Assembly: GCA_028290465.1 (NCBI GenBank) | Contig: JAQGJU010000063.1 | Coordinates: 1-48,112, forward strand | DNA from: Xanthobacteraceae bacterium | Lineage (GTDB): Bacteria > Pseudomonadota > Alphaproteobacteria > Rhizobiales > Xanthobacteraceae | Direction of reading: 5' to 3' | Length of the DNA: 48,112 nt | Shown here: piece after piece, positions 34,756 to 43,175 of the stretch | Layout: each line of letters opens with the position of its first letter | Position numbering within the stretch: the first letter of the stretch is position 1 | Made by a program: the position numbers and the translations under genes | The notes under the pieces: generated by a model | Told to the model about the DNA's origin: nothing | Database searches by the model: none | What the model saw: only the letters and a program-made list of their open reading frames with translations

Positions 34756-35286
34756 GTGAAAATCGACATGCGGGAGTTCCGCAACGTCCTCGGCCAATTC
34801 GCCACCGGCATCGCCATCGTGACGGCCGCGGTCGACGGCAACCGACTTGGCGCGACGATCAGCTCTTTCAACTCCGTCTCGCTCGATCCGCCGCTTGTGC
34901 TGTTTTCGCTGGCAAGCAAGTCGCTCGGCATCGCGCAGTGGAAAGCCGCCACGGCACTAACGATCTTCATCTTAGGCGAACATCAGGCCGATTTGTCGAA
35001 CCGCTTCGCGCGCGCCGGCGCCGACAAATGGGCCGAGTTCGGCGACCGGGCCACTTCCAATGGCAGCCCCTGGCTTCCCGGCGCCATCGCCAGTTTCGAC
35101 TGCACGCCCTTTGCAGTTTACGCTGGCGGCGACCATGAGATTTTTGTCTGTGAGGTCGAGGCTTTCAGTACCGCAGGCAGTATGGCGCCGCCGCTCATCT
35201 TCCACGCCGGCAAGTACCGCAACCTGAAATCCTTGGAGGCGGGCAAAATGCCGCCAGACGACAACATGTGGCTGCACGGCTGGTGA
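34756..35286 (+). CDS. Flavin reductase (HpaC family), partner of the HpaB-like oxygenase
   Basis: The 176-residue protein is a NAD(P)H:flavin oxidoreductase of the flavin reductase-like domain family. Its start (MREFRNVLGQFATGIAIVT) and FMN/FAD-binding block GATISSFNSVSLDPP then LVLFSLASKS are typical, as is HEIFVCEVEAF late in the protein. It supplies FADH2 to the divergent HpaB-like oxygenase. GTG 34756 is chosen because GGAGGG lies eight bases upstream; ATG 34768 would shorten it by four residues. The pairing is inferred from adjacency and family. Confidence 0.9.
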   Translation: MKIDMREFRNVLGQFATGIAIVTAAVDGNRLGATISSFNSVSLDPPLVLFSLASKSLGIAQWKAATALTIFILGEHQADLSNRFARAGADKWAEFGDRATSNGSPWLPGAIASFDCTPFAVYAGGDHEIFVCEVEAFSTAGSMAPPLIFHAGKYRNLKSLEAGKMPPDDNMWLHGW

Positions 35287-35384
35287 GCGATTAGGCCCAG
35301 CCCGGCATTGCGAAGAGGCGCACGAGAAAGCGAAGGCACCCCATGATCTGGCCGTCGGTATCGAGCAAGAAGCGAACTTACTGC

Positions 35385-35981
35385 TCAGCTCCGCCCGGAC
35401 TCGCTGTCGCGAATTTCGTCAATAGCATGTTCTGAATTGGTCAGCAGCACGTTGGCGAATTCATTCATCACATCGAACTGTTTGCGATCGATATTCTTGA
35501 ATAGCAGGTCGTTGATGCTTCGCACCATGGTCGAGACTTCTTTGACCGCGGCCTCGCCCTTCGGCGACAGCGAAATGAGGACACTGCGGCCATCGCTTTC
35601 GTTCGGCCGTTTGACAAGTAGACCCTTGCGAATGAGACGACCCACTTCGGTGGTAACATGCGTGGCCGCCAAGCCAATGTAGTTGGAGAGCGCAGCAATG
35701 TTGATGCCGGCATCGCCCTGACGATAGGCCACACCGATCAGCACGGTGAACTGGCTACCGGTCAATCCAAGCTTGCGGCCGAATGCTTCGCGGCAGACGA
35801 CCAGACGGCTTAACATCTGCACGAGCCGATACAGCGCGTCGCGGAACCAGTCGTCCGAACCGTCCTTGAAAAAGTCCTTGCGCGAAATAGTTGTCGGAAC
35901 TTTGAATTGGCTCTTGCGGATCGACGATGGCACACGTTGAACCGTTTTGCGTGCAGTCTTGACCATAAACCTTGTTTCCAT
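35385..35981 (-). CDS. MarR-family transcriptional regulator
   Basis: The 198-residue protein has a long basic N-terminal tail (about 35 residues) then a MarR winged helix: LTGSQFTVLIGVAYRQG, recognition helix LAATHVTTEVGRLIRKGLL, and wing RPNESDGRSVLISLSPKG. MarR proteins often repress aromatic catabolic genes and release DNA on binding the substrate. It is the only regulator in the 20-36 kb island, so it is the best candidate for controlling it. Start ATG 35981 is used; ATG 35966 is possible and neither has a strong ribosome site. A palindrome lies just upstream. Confidence 0.88.
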   Translation of the reverse strand: METRFMVKTARKTVQRVPSSIRKSQFKVPTTISRKDFFKDGSDDWFRDALYRLVQMLSRLVVCREAFGRKLGLTGSQFTVLIGVAYRQGDAGINIAALSNYIGLAATHVTTEVGRLIRKGLLVKRPNESDGRSVLISLSPKGEAAVKEVSTMVRSINDLLFKNIDRKQFDVMNEFANVLLTNSEHAIDEIRDSESGRS

Positions 35982-35997
35982 CCCACAGTGAAACGCC

Positions 35998-36011
35998 TGA
36001 TATTGCTATCA
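35998..36011. promoter_or_regulatory. Inverted repeat upstream of marR
   Basis: TGATA-TTGC-TATCA has perfect 5-bp arms and lies 16 bp upstream of the marR start on the minus strand. It is a candidate autoregulatory site. It does not resemble TACA-N3-TGTA, so one protein is unlikely to use both in the same way. Confidence 0.4.
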
Positions 36012-36129
36012 AATCGTCAGAAAATTAAAAGGGCCATGAAGAAGCCAACCACACCTTTTGCTGGCTGGTACGATAGAAAAAAAGTTGTGCCGCTGTTCGT
36101 TCATCGGTCAGGCGAGCTTGCCCCTGTCA

Positions 36130-36340
36130 ACAAACCGCAACCGATTGATAATGCTGGTCGTCCGGCATGCCTTGCGGCGAGCCGTAGGCGAAACGTCCGC
36201 GTATGCCGCATCGCGCATGGCCGAAAGTTCGCCATCGGCGTGATCGGGGCTGCGCACGTTATGCGCCCAATTGTGCGCCGTTGTAACGCCCGCACTTAGC
36301 GCCTCTGCGGAGCCGAGGATTACGCCACGGTAACCCGTGC
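36130..36340 (-). pseudogene. Fragment of an amidohydrolase (cytosine/aminohydrolase type)
   Basis: On the minus strand the frame reads YRGVILGSAEALSAGVTT, then AHNWAHNVRSPDHADGELSAM, a typical internal block of amidohydrolase-family deaminases and hydrolases. After AAYAD the match jumps to the next frame (RFAYGSPQGMPDDQ), so a frameshift is present. Both ends of the gene are missing. It is a decayed remnant, not a working gene. Confidence 0.72.
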
Positions 36341-36398
36341 CGCGGAATGGAGGTCTGGGTCTACAGTGGCCTCTTGGACGGCGAGGAGCCGTCCGCAT

Positions 36399-36570
36399 TC
36401 ATGCAAGCAGCCGGTCGTCCACGCGGGCGGCTAGCGAGTCGAGGGCGACCCGGACTAGGCGGTTGCGCGGCGTGTCGAAGGTGAACTCCTCGAACCGGCA
36501 GGCGACCATTCCCTTGCTAAGCAGGTCACCGGCAAATGTCTCGAGAACATCGATACGTCCGCGCACGCTG
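36399..36570 (-). pseudogene. Fragment of mcrC (5-methylcytosine restriction subunit)
   Basis: The minus strand encodes RGRIDVLETFAGDLLSKG, then CRFEEFTFDTPRNRLVRVAL and DSLAARV before a TGA. This is the conserved centre of McrC, the non-enzymatic partner of the McrB GTPase in Type IV restriction. Only about 55 residues remain; the nuclease end of McrC and mcrB itself are absent. It is a remnant of a lost defence locus. Confidence 0.65.
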
Positions 36571-36589
36571 GTGAGTGCCAAGATCGACT

Positions 36590-36905
36590 CTGAGTCGCTG
36601 AAAGTTGCTGAACACGACCGCGCAGCCCTGCTGCACGAAACTGTCGAGGAAGCTGCGCAGTGGGCCGAGTGCGTAGTGCTCCGGGCCCTGCGGGCTGTCA
36701 GCGACGGCGCGCAAACCGGGCGATGCGGGTGGTGCCGTGCGTCCAGGTGATCAGCGGCCAGCCGCCTATCGGCGGCGTGCCGCGCGGGATCGACACTGTG
36801 CCAGACACTGCGATCGGACTGCCGTCGGCCTTGCGTGAATGATACAGCACTAGCAGGTTGCGGCGCGCGTTGGGCTGCGAGATCAACGCGTTCGCCGGAT
36901 CGTAA
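36590..36905 (-). pseudogene. Fragment of a secretory lipase/alpha-beta hydrolase, frameshifted
   Basis: On the minus strand, LYDPANALISQPNA then LYHSRKADGSPIAVSGTV and GGWPLITWTHGTTRIA match the N-terminal part of lipase-type alpha/beta hydrolases. The match then passes through two frame changes: VCAPSLT, then GPEHYALGPLRSFLDSFVQQ and GCAVVFSNFQ. A TAG stands just before the first block. The oxyanion and nucleophile regions are missing, so the gene is dead. Confidence 0.65.
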
Positions 36906-37227
36906 AGCTACAGGTGACCGCCCGCACCATGATATGAAATGTTCGTGCCATCTCCACGCCGCCATGCACAAATGGCCCCGCGCAAAATGGGGCATTAGTA
37001 GTTTATCGTATGTCCTGACCGATATAAACACGACGCCATGACCGAGGTGGACGCGGACAGATATCGAAAGCAAGCCGAAGAGTACCGCAAAGAGGCGGCA
37101 AAGCTTTCGGCACGGCCGATAAAGAGTCGATGCGGCAACTCACTCTCTATTAAGACTTCGGGTGCAGAAAAACCCACAGATTGGGTTTGTGAATATAACG
37201 CATGCCCTAATGAAGGCGGCCGACGTC

Positions 37228-38448
37228 ATGCAACACAGCAACACCGCCGCTACCGGTTCGGAATTGTCTGGTTCGACGATAGCGCCACACTGCATGATCA
37301 TCGAGGACGAAGCGGGCATCCGGTCACTCATTTCACGCGCGCTTTCTGGCCATGGCATCACCGTCAGTGAGTTCGGCGACGTGCAAACGGCGATTTCGTC
37401 GCTCGCAAAGGATGACCCGAAGGTCATCTTTCTTGATGTCTCCCTTGCGGATTCCGACGCCATCGATGCCATTCGAGAGCTGGCTGTGCACAAGTTTTCA
37501 GGCGCAGTCCAATTGATCAGCGGCCAATCGGCCGGAACCCTCGCGGAGATCAAGAAGATTGGCGAGCGGCATGGCTTGAGAATGTGCTCTCCGATTGCCA
37601 AGCCATTTACCGCGGATGCGATCTACCGCGTTATTGCCCAGGAGGAGTCTCTCGCGGGGCCCGCGCTCTCCGAACACCCGGTCTCACTCCGAGATGCCTT
37701 GAGGAAGGGCTGGTTCGAACTTTGGTATCAGCCCAAGATCGATCTGCAGAAAAGAACCCTGGTCGGAGCAGAGGGCTTGGCCCGCGTTAGGCACCCGGAA
37801 CATGGGTTGGTGGCGCCCAAGGCTTTTCTCACAGATGCGTCGCAGTCCGATTTGACGGAGCTCGCGGCAGTCGGCGTCATGACGGCGCTGCGTGAGTGGT
37901 CAATCTTTCTGGAAAGCGGCGTGAATTTGAAGCTTGCGGTCAACGTCTCGGCCAGCGTGCTGGCCAAACTGCCCGTGGCCTCGCTCATCAGAACGTACCG
38001 CCCCAAGGATGACAGTTGGCCCGGCCTGATTCTGGAATTGACGGAAGACGAGGCTCTCGAAGACATAGATGCAATTAAAGAAATTGCGACGCAACTGAGC
38101 CTCTACAAAGTCAGCCTGTCCATCGACGATTTCGGGTCGGGTTACTCGTCGTTGAAGCGGCTCCGGGACCTGCCTTTCTCGGAGTTGAAGCTGGACCGAT
38201 GCTTCGTATCAAACTGCGCGGACAACGAACAAAATGCGAAAATTTGCGAAACGGTGATCAGTCTGGGCCATGAGTTCGGGATCACAGTGACCGGCGAGGG
38301 CATCGAAAAGACCGCCGATCTGTTGGCGCTACGCAAGATGGGCTGCGACCTTGGTCAAGGGTTCCTGTTTTCGCCGGCGGTCGAGCGCGGCGACCTCATT
38401 GCGGCGGCCCGGGGCCGACCCAGAATACGCGTTCCCGGGGCGACGTAG
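37228..38448 (+). CDS. Response regulator with EAL domain (RocR/PvrR-type c-di-GMP phosphodiesterase)
   Basis: The 406-residue protein has an N-terminal receiver domain, with phospho-acceptor Asp70 in VIFLDVSL and Lys125 in IAKPF, and a C-terminal EAL domain. Catalytic motifs look complete: the EAL-equivalent EGL with Glu182, NVSASVL, LELTEDEALED, IDDFGSGYSSL, ELKLD, GEGIE and GCDLGQGFLF. It should hydrolyse c-di-GMP to pGpG when phosphorylated. There is no GGDEF or DNA-binding domain. ATG 37228 has AAGGCGG eight bases upstream; earlier in-frame starts at 37162 (GTG) and 37210 are possible. The hybrid kinase gene begins 12 bp downstream and is its likely partner. Confidence 0.88.
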   Translation: MQHSNTAATGSELSGSTIAPHCMIIEDEAGIRSLISRALSGHGITVSEFGDVQTAISSLAKDDPKVIFLDVSLADSDAIDAIRELAVHKFSGAVQLISGQSAGTLAEIKKIGERHGLRMCSPIAKPFTADAIYRVIAQEESLAGPALSEHPVSLRDALRKGWFELWYQPKIDLQKRTLVGAEGLARVRHPEHGLVAPKAFLTDASQSDLTELAAVGVMTALREWSIFLESGVNLKLAVNVSASVLAKLPVASLIRTYRPKDDSWPGLILELTEDEALEDIDAIKEIATQLSLYKVSLSIDDFGSGYSSLKRLRDLPFSELKLDRCFVSNCADNEQNAKICETVISLGHEFGITVTGEGIEKTADLLALRKMGCDLGQGFLFSPAVERGDLIAAARGRPRIRVPGAT

Positions 38449-38460
38449 AAATGATGATGC

Positions 38461-41262
38461 ATGACGTACATGCTGCCCCCCAACGAAATCGAACGCCTTA
38501 AGGCCCTGCACGACCTTAAGATCAATGGCTCACAGGCGGTGCCGACTTTCGACGACATATGCCGGCTCGCGCTGGATTACTTCGGCGTGCCCATCGCGCT
38601 CGTAACCCTTGTCGACAGCGATGTTCAACATTTCAAGGGACGGTGTGGGACGGATCTGACGGGCACGCCGCGAGATGTCGCCTTCTGCAGCCACGCGATC
38701 CTGAGCGACGATGTGCTGGTCGTCGAGGACGCTTCCACGGATCCGCGTTTCGCGACCAATCCCTTGGTGACCGGTGAACCTCACATCCGGTTCTATGCCG
38801 GCGCCCCGCTGGTCCTGCGCTCCGGCGTTCGCCTCGGGACGGTGTGCGTCATCGATCGGCAGCCCCGAAAGATCGGCGCAGGTGAATGCGAGGCCCTCAA
38901 ACGATTTGCGAATTTAGCGGTCGAAGCCCTGCGTCATCGCGAGGCTAACCTGCGAGCCCAGTCGCAACAGGCCGAACTTGACCGCCAACAATCGGTTCTC
39001 GCCCAGGCGGAGGATATCGCCCCAGGCGGCATTTGGGAGTGGGAGCTCGAATCAGGATGGTTGCAGTGGTCGGACGGGATTTTTCGATTGCTTGGACTTG
39101 AGCCCGGCAGCCTAAAACTTTCGTACGAATTCTTCCTATCGATGGTGCATCCGGACGATCGTGCCGCGGTCGATGCCGCCTGTCGCGCCACGCGGGATCA
39201 ATTGGCCCCGTTCGCCATGAAGTTTGGCATGGCCCGTTCCGACGGCCAAGTTCGGACGCTCGTGTGTAGAGGCGAGGTGTTGAAGCAGGAGGACGATCGC
39301 CCGCTGCGGGCCGTCGGCCTCGTACGCGACGTCACTATGAGTGACTTGGCCGATGAAGCGCTCCGCGCGAACGAAGCACGTTGGCGCCATGCCCTGCAGG
39401 CTGGCCAGATGATCGCCTTCGATGTCGATATCGCAACCGGCCTCACAACCTTGTCGGACCATGCGCACGAACTCGTTGGGCTGCAGTCCGGCTATCTCCA
39501 GGATTTCATAAATCTCGTTCATTGTGATGACCGGGGTGCGGTCGAGGCAGCGCTACAGCGTGTAATCCAGAACGGGTCTCCGTATCAGGTTGAGTTCCGA
39601 TTCATCCGCCCGGATGGACAATTAATTTGGCTATCGCAGGCAGGCGGACTGACGCCGAGAACCGATGACAGGCCGCCACGCCTAGCCGGGGTCTGCTTCA
39701 ATGTCACGGAACGTAAAAAACTTGAGTCGTCTTTGCAGAAGAGCGAAGCGCGGTTCCGCGACTTTGCCGAGGTATCTTCCGACTGGTTGTGGGAAACCGA
39801 CGATCAATTGCGGCTGACCCATCTAGGGGCACCTCGTCAAGTTTTTGGCATGTTGGAGACCGATGCAGTTGGCAAGACACGATGGGAGGTGGCTGGGGCA
39901 GATTTGGACGCTCCGAACTGGAAGGAGCATATACAGGACCACAAAGCCCTCCGGTCGTATCGAGATTTCGAGTTCCAAATCCCCGATGAAGCTAGCAAGA
40001 CGCGGCACATCGTGTCGAGCGGCCGCCCCTTCTTCGATCAGGCCGGCCGCTTTCTGGGATACCGCGGCACCTCTTCGGATCAGACCGCGCGCAAGGAGCT
40101 GGAAGCTCAATTGCAACAAGCCGTAAAAATGGAAGCGATCGGTCATCTGACCGGCGGCGTCGCGCACGATTTCAACAATCTGCTGACCATCATTTTTGGC
40201 AACGCGGAAATCCTGGTGGAGAATCTCTGGGCAGACGATGAGCTTCGTCCGCTTGCCGAATTGATTCTGACCACGGCCAAGCGCGGCGCGGATCTGACGT
40301 ATCGGCTGCTGGCATTCGCGCGGCGCGAAACACTCGAACCGACGGCCCTCTCCGTCAACGCCACCGTTGAGGGAATGCTCGGGATGTTGCGACATGCGCT
40401 TGGCGAACAGATCATCCTACAGACCGACCTCGGCAGCGACGTCGCGCCGGCCTTCGTCGATTCATCGCTGCTCGAAACCGCGATCCTCAATCTTGCGGTG
40501 AACGCCCGGGATGCCATGCCGACGGGAGGGACACTGACGATCAAGACCAAGAACGTTGCCGTCGTCGAGAGCGCGATCGATCTCAACGCCGGTAGTTACG
40601 TGGCGCTTTCTGTAACGGATACCGGACACGGAATGGCTCCGGACCTGCTCCGGCGAGCCTTGGAACCGTTCTTTACGACCAAGGCGGTCGGAAAAGGTTC
40701 CGGTCTCGGTCTTCCGATGGCATATGGCTTCGCCAAACAATCGGGCGGGCATCTTGCCATCACGAGCGAGCCGGGACAGGGGACGACCGTGCGCCTCATG
40801 CTGCCTCTCGCCGACGGTAAACTCGCGCCCGAGAAGTGCTCTCAAGAGAGCGTCACGTCGCCCTCAGGTACAGAACGGATCCTGATTGTTGAAGATGAGC
40901 AGGATGTGCTGCGCTTTGTCGGAGACCAGCTTGAAAAGCTGGGCTATCTTACCCGGCAGGCCGCCGATGGCGCTGCGGCGCTCGCACTACTCAATTCTGG
41001 CACTCGGTTCGACTTGCTCTTCACCGATATGGTGTTGCCAGGCCGCATGAACGGGTTGGAGATTGCCGAAGCGGCCAGGAAACTCCAGCCGGGGCTGAAG
41101 GTGCTTTTTACGTCCGGCTATTCAACGGACGTGCTTGCCCAGGAAGGGCTTGGCGAACAGAAGTTTCGCTTGTTGCGAAAACCGTATCAAAGGCACGAGC
41201 TAGCTGCCGCCCTCCGGCAAGCTTTGGACTCCGAGACGGCCGATATGGGCACGTTCGTATGA
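38461..41262 (+). CDS. Hybrid sensor histidine kinase (GAF-PAS-PAS-PAS-HisKA-HATPase-REC)
   Basis: The 933-residue protein has no membrane helix, so it senses a cytoplasmic signal. Order: GAF (about 25-160), PAS 1 (about 190-295, GIWEWELESGWLQWSDGIF), PAS 2 (about 310-420), PAS 3 (about 435-545), HisKA with phospho-acceptor His569 in GGVAHDFNNLL, and HATPase with N box NLAVNARDAMPTGG, DTGHGM and GKGSGLGL. A C-terminal receiver follows with Asp856 in LLFTDMVLPG and Lys in LRKPY. It starts 12 bp after the REC-EAL gene, so phosphate could pass from its receiver, via a phosphotransferase, or from its His directly to REC-EAL. The signal is unknown. Confidence 0.92.
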   Translation: MTYMLPPNEIERLKALHDLKINGSQAVPTFDDICRLALDYFGVPIALVTLVDSDVQHFKGRCGTDLTGTPRDVAFCSHAILSDDVLVVEDASTDPRFATNPLVTGEPHIRFYAGAPLVLRSGVRLGTVCVIDRQPRKIGAGECEALKRFANLAVEALRHREANLRAQSQQAELDRQQSVLAQAEDIAPGGIWEWELESGWLQWSDGIFRLLGLEPGSLKLSYEFFLSMVHPDDRAAVDAACRATRDQLAPFAMKFGMARSDGQVRTLVCRGEVLKQEDDRPLRAVGLVRDVTMSDLADEALRANEARWRHALQAGQMIAFDVDIATGLTTLSDHAHELVGLQSGYLQDFINLVHCDDRGAVEAALQRVIQNGSPYQVEFRFIRPDGQLIWLSQAGGLTPRTDDRPPRLAGVCFNVTERKKLESSLQKSEARFRDFAEVSSDWLWETDDQLRLTHLGAPRQVFGMLETDAVGKTRWEVAGADLDAPNWKEHIQDHKALRSYRDFEFQIPDEASKTRHIVSSGRPFFDQAGRFLGYRGTSSDQTARKELEAQLQQAVKMEAIGHLTGGVAHDFNNLLTIIFGNAEILVENLWADDELRPLAELILTTAKRGADLTYRLLAFARRETLEPTALSVNATVEGMLGMLRHALGEQIILQTDLGSDVAPAFVDSSLLETAILNLAVNARDAMPTGGTLTIKTKNVAVVESAIDLNAGSYVALSVTDTGHGMAPDLLRRALEPFFTTKAVGKGSGLGLPMAYGFAKQSGGHLAITSEPGQGTTVRLMLPLADGKLAPEKCSQESVTSPSGTERILIVEDEQDVLRFVGDQLEKLGYLTRQAADGAAALALLNSGTRFDLLFTDMVLPGRMNGLEIAEAARKLQPGLKVLFTSGYSTDVLAQEGLGEQKFRLLRKPYQRHELAAALRQALDSETADMGTFV

Positions 41263-41306
41263 GACCTCCGACGGCACTGCCCGGACAAGGGCGACGATCG
41301 GCGAAA

Positions 41307-41320
41307 AAATATCGATATTT
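41307..41320. repeat. Perfect 14-bp AT-rich palindrome 3' of tRNA-Arg
   Basis: AAATATC-GATATTT is fully self-complementary and lies 18 bp beyond the tRNA 3' end. It lacks a GC stem and so is not a normal terminator. It may be a protein-binding site or chance in an AT pocket. Confidence 0.4.
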
Positions 41321-41337
41321 ATCAATGATATAATGAA

Positions 41338-41414
41338 TGGCGCGCCCGGAACGATTCGAACGTCCGACCCCCAGATTCGTAGTCTGGTGCTCTATCCAGC
41401 TGAGCTACGGGCGC
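41338..41414 (-). tRNA. tRNA-Arg, anticodon ACG
   Basis: A 77-nt cloverleaf is read on the minus strand. The acceptor stem GCGCCCG pairs with CGGGCGC, the D arm contains AGCTCAGCTGGATAGAGC, and the anticodon stem CCAGA/TCTGG holds the loop CTACGAA with anticodon ACG. The T arm has GTTCGAATC, and CCA is encoded at 41338-41340. TTGCCA at 41472-41477 with TAGCTA 17 bp on could be its promoter. The ACG anticodon is normally edited to ICG and reads CGU, CGC and CGA. Confidence 0.97.
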
Positions 41415-41541
41415 ATATCCGCGGGACGATGCCCGGCGAACGGGGGCATAGCTAAAGCCTAGCGCCCGTATTGGCAAGAGCAGCCTCGGAGGCCGTCCTG
41501 GCGCCGCCCTCGGGCGGCTGGAACTCGGACAGCGGCAGCCG

Positions 41542-42048
41542 CTAGGCAATGCGGCCCAGGGCTTCATTCTCGACCCGGATGCGCCGGTACAGCACCGCCG
41601 CGTTGAGCAGCGAAAACACCACGGCGAAGACCGGCAAGCCGAGAATCAGCGGCACCAGCGCGATTTCCAGCGCGACGATGACGTAGTTCGGATGGCGCAG
41701 CAGACGGTACGGACCCCGCCGGACCAGGACCTCGCCCGGCACCACGATCACCCGTGTGGTCCAACGCCGGCCGAGGGTCGTCACCACCCAGAGCCGTCCG
41801 GCCTCGACCACGAAAAAAACGGCGAGCAGACCAACATTCACCGGCTGGGCGTGGCCGAGAATCGCCACCCCGATCAGCCACGCGGCATGCAGCGCAATCA
41901 CCAGCGGATAATCGGCGCGGCCGACCTCGACGCCGCCGGCCCGAACCAGCCGGCGCGTATTGCGGGCGACGAACACCAGTTCGCCGACACGCTGCACGGC
42001 CACGAAGCCGACCAGCCAAATGCCTTCAGCCCAAAACCCCTCACCCAC
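41542..42048 (-). CDS. Isoprenylcysteine carboxyl methyltransferase (ICMT)-family membrane methyltransferase
   Basis: The 168-residue membrane protein has about four or five helices and the ICMT-family C-terminal signature GPYRLLRHPNYVIVALE then YRRIRVENEALG, which bind S-adenosylmethionine and the lipid substrate. It overlaps the type III polyketide synthase stop by 8 bp and starts with GTG 42048. The same pairing occurs in Bacillus bpsA-bpsB and Streptomyces srsA-srsB, where the ICMT-like enzyme O-methylates the alkylpyrone or alkylresorcinol made by the synthase. That role is therefore likely here, from family and context. Confidence 0.87.
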   Translation of the reverse strand: MGEGFWAEGIWLVGFVAVQRVGELVFVARNTRRLVRAGGVEVGRADYPLVIALHAAWLIGVAILGHAQPVNVGLLAVFFVVEAGRLWVVTTLGRRWTTRVIVVPGEVLVRRGPYRLLRHPNYVIVALEIALVPLILGLPVFAVVFSLLNAAVLYRRIRVENEALGRIA

Positions 42049-43099
42049 GACCGCACTCCAGCGCCAGGAAGCTGGCCGTAAAACCGGGACCGAGCGCCGA
42101 CATCACGGCGGCACCCGTGAGCCCCTGCGCCAGCGCCCGCTCCAGCACGAACAGCACGCTCGGCGCCGACATGTTGCCGAAGTCGCGCAGCACCTCGCGT
42201 TCTGTCGCCAGCGTACCGTCGCCCAGCGCCAGCGCGGCCTCGACAGCCGTCAACACCTTGGCACCGCCCGGATGGCACAGATAGCGGGCTGACGCCTGCG
42301 CAAGGCCGGCATCGTCGACAAACCGGCGCGCTGGTTCGGCGAGACGCTCCTCGACGAAACGCGGCAGCGCCCGCGACAACAACACGCCGAAGCCAATCGG
42401 ATCGACCGACCAGCCCATGATGTCCAGCGTGCCCGGCCAAGTGTGCTCGGCGGCCGCGCCGATTTGCGCGATGCCCTCGCCCGGCTGTCCGGCGCGCAGC
42501 AATGCGGCCGCAGCGCCGTCGCCGAACAGCGCGGTCGCGACCACGTCCTCCTTGCCGCCGCGATCCAGCCGGAACGCCAGTGTGCACAGTTCGACCGCGA
42601 CCATCAGCACCACGCTGCCCGGCTCGGCGCGCGCCAGCCGCGACGCGAGAGCGAGACCGGTGACGCCGCCGGCGCAGCCCAGCCCGAATACCGGCACCCG
42701 CCGGCAGTCCGGCCGCAGCCCCAGGTCGCCAGCGACACGCGCTTCCAGACTTGGCGTGGCGATCCCGGTCGATGACACTGTCACCACGGTGTCGATGTCT
42801 TCCGGCTTCAACCCCGCACGATCCAATGCAGCACGCGATGCCCGCGTGAACAATTCGGCGGCGCCGTCCAGATAGGCCTTGGTGCGCTCGGTCCAATCGC
42901 GCGGCGCGTCGAACCATTCGATCGGGCGCACCGAATGACGGCGGGCGATGCCGGCATTGGTGAAGACCTCGGCCAATTGCGGAAAGCGGGCAAAGGCCGG
43001 CGCGAACATTTCACGCGCGCGCTGTTCGGCCTGCTGTTGATCGATGACATGCGGCGGCACCGCGGTTGCGAGTGCCAGTAGCGAAACCGGACGAAGCAT
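42041..43099 (-). CDS. Type III polyketide synthase (chalcone/alkylpyrone synthase family)
   Basis: The 352-residue condensing enzyme has the Cys-His-Asn triad of type III polyketide synthases: Cys142 in VFGLGCAGGVTGLAL, His276 in YLCHPGGAKVL and Asn309 in DFGNMSAPSVLFVL. Such bacterial enzymes extend fatty acyl-CoA with malonyl-CoA to alkylpyrones or alkylresorcinols. The translationally coupled ICMT-family gene supports a methylated phenolic lipid or pyrone product. No hydroxylase or tailoring gene is nearby. It is slightly shorter than plant chalcone synthase, as is usual for this bacterial group. Starter unit and ring type cannot be read from sequence. Confidence 0.92.
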   Translation of the reverse strand: MLRPVSLLALATAVPPHVIDQQQAEQRAREMFAPAFARFPQLAEVFTNAGIARRHSVRPIEWFDAPRDWTERTKAYLDGAAELFTRASRAALDRAGLKPEDIDTVVTVSSTGIATPSLEARVAGDLGLRPDCRRVPVFGLGCAGGVTGLALASRLARAEPGSVVLMVAVELCTLAFRLDRGGKEDVVATALFGDGAAAALLRAGQPGEGIAQIGAAAEHTWPGTLDIMGWSVDPIGFGVLLSRALPRFVEERLAEPARRFVDDAGLAQASARYLCHPGGAKVLTAVEAALALGDGTLATEREVLRDFGNMSAPSVLFVLERALAQGLTGAAVMSALGPGFTASFLALECGRG

Positions 43100-43175
43100 G
43101 AGGATTCCTGGCCATGAGTTCTGGCCCCCGCCTGACGAACCCCACGTCGCGATGTATGTTCCGTCGCGTGACGCT

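Noticed and set aside
36337-37073. Open frames on both strands across the debris strip as functional small genes
   Set aside because: Recognisable matches jump between frames and lack both ends; the longer frames are joins of fragments and noise.
41338-41414. tRNA-Arg as the integration site of the 20-36 kb island
   Set aside because: It lies 5 kb beyond the debris strip, and I found no duplicate of its 3' end near the integrase remnant. A systematic repeat search would be needed to reopen this.
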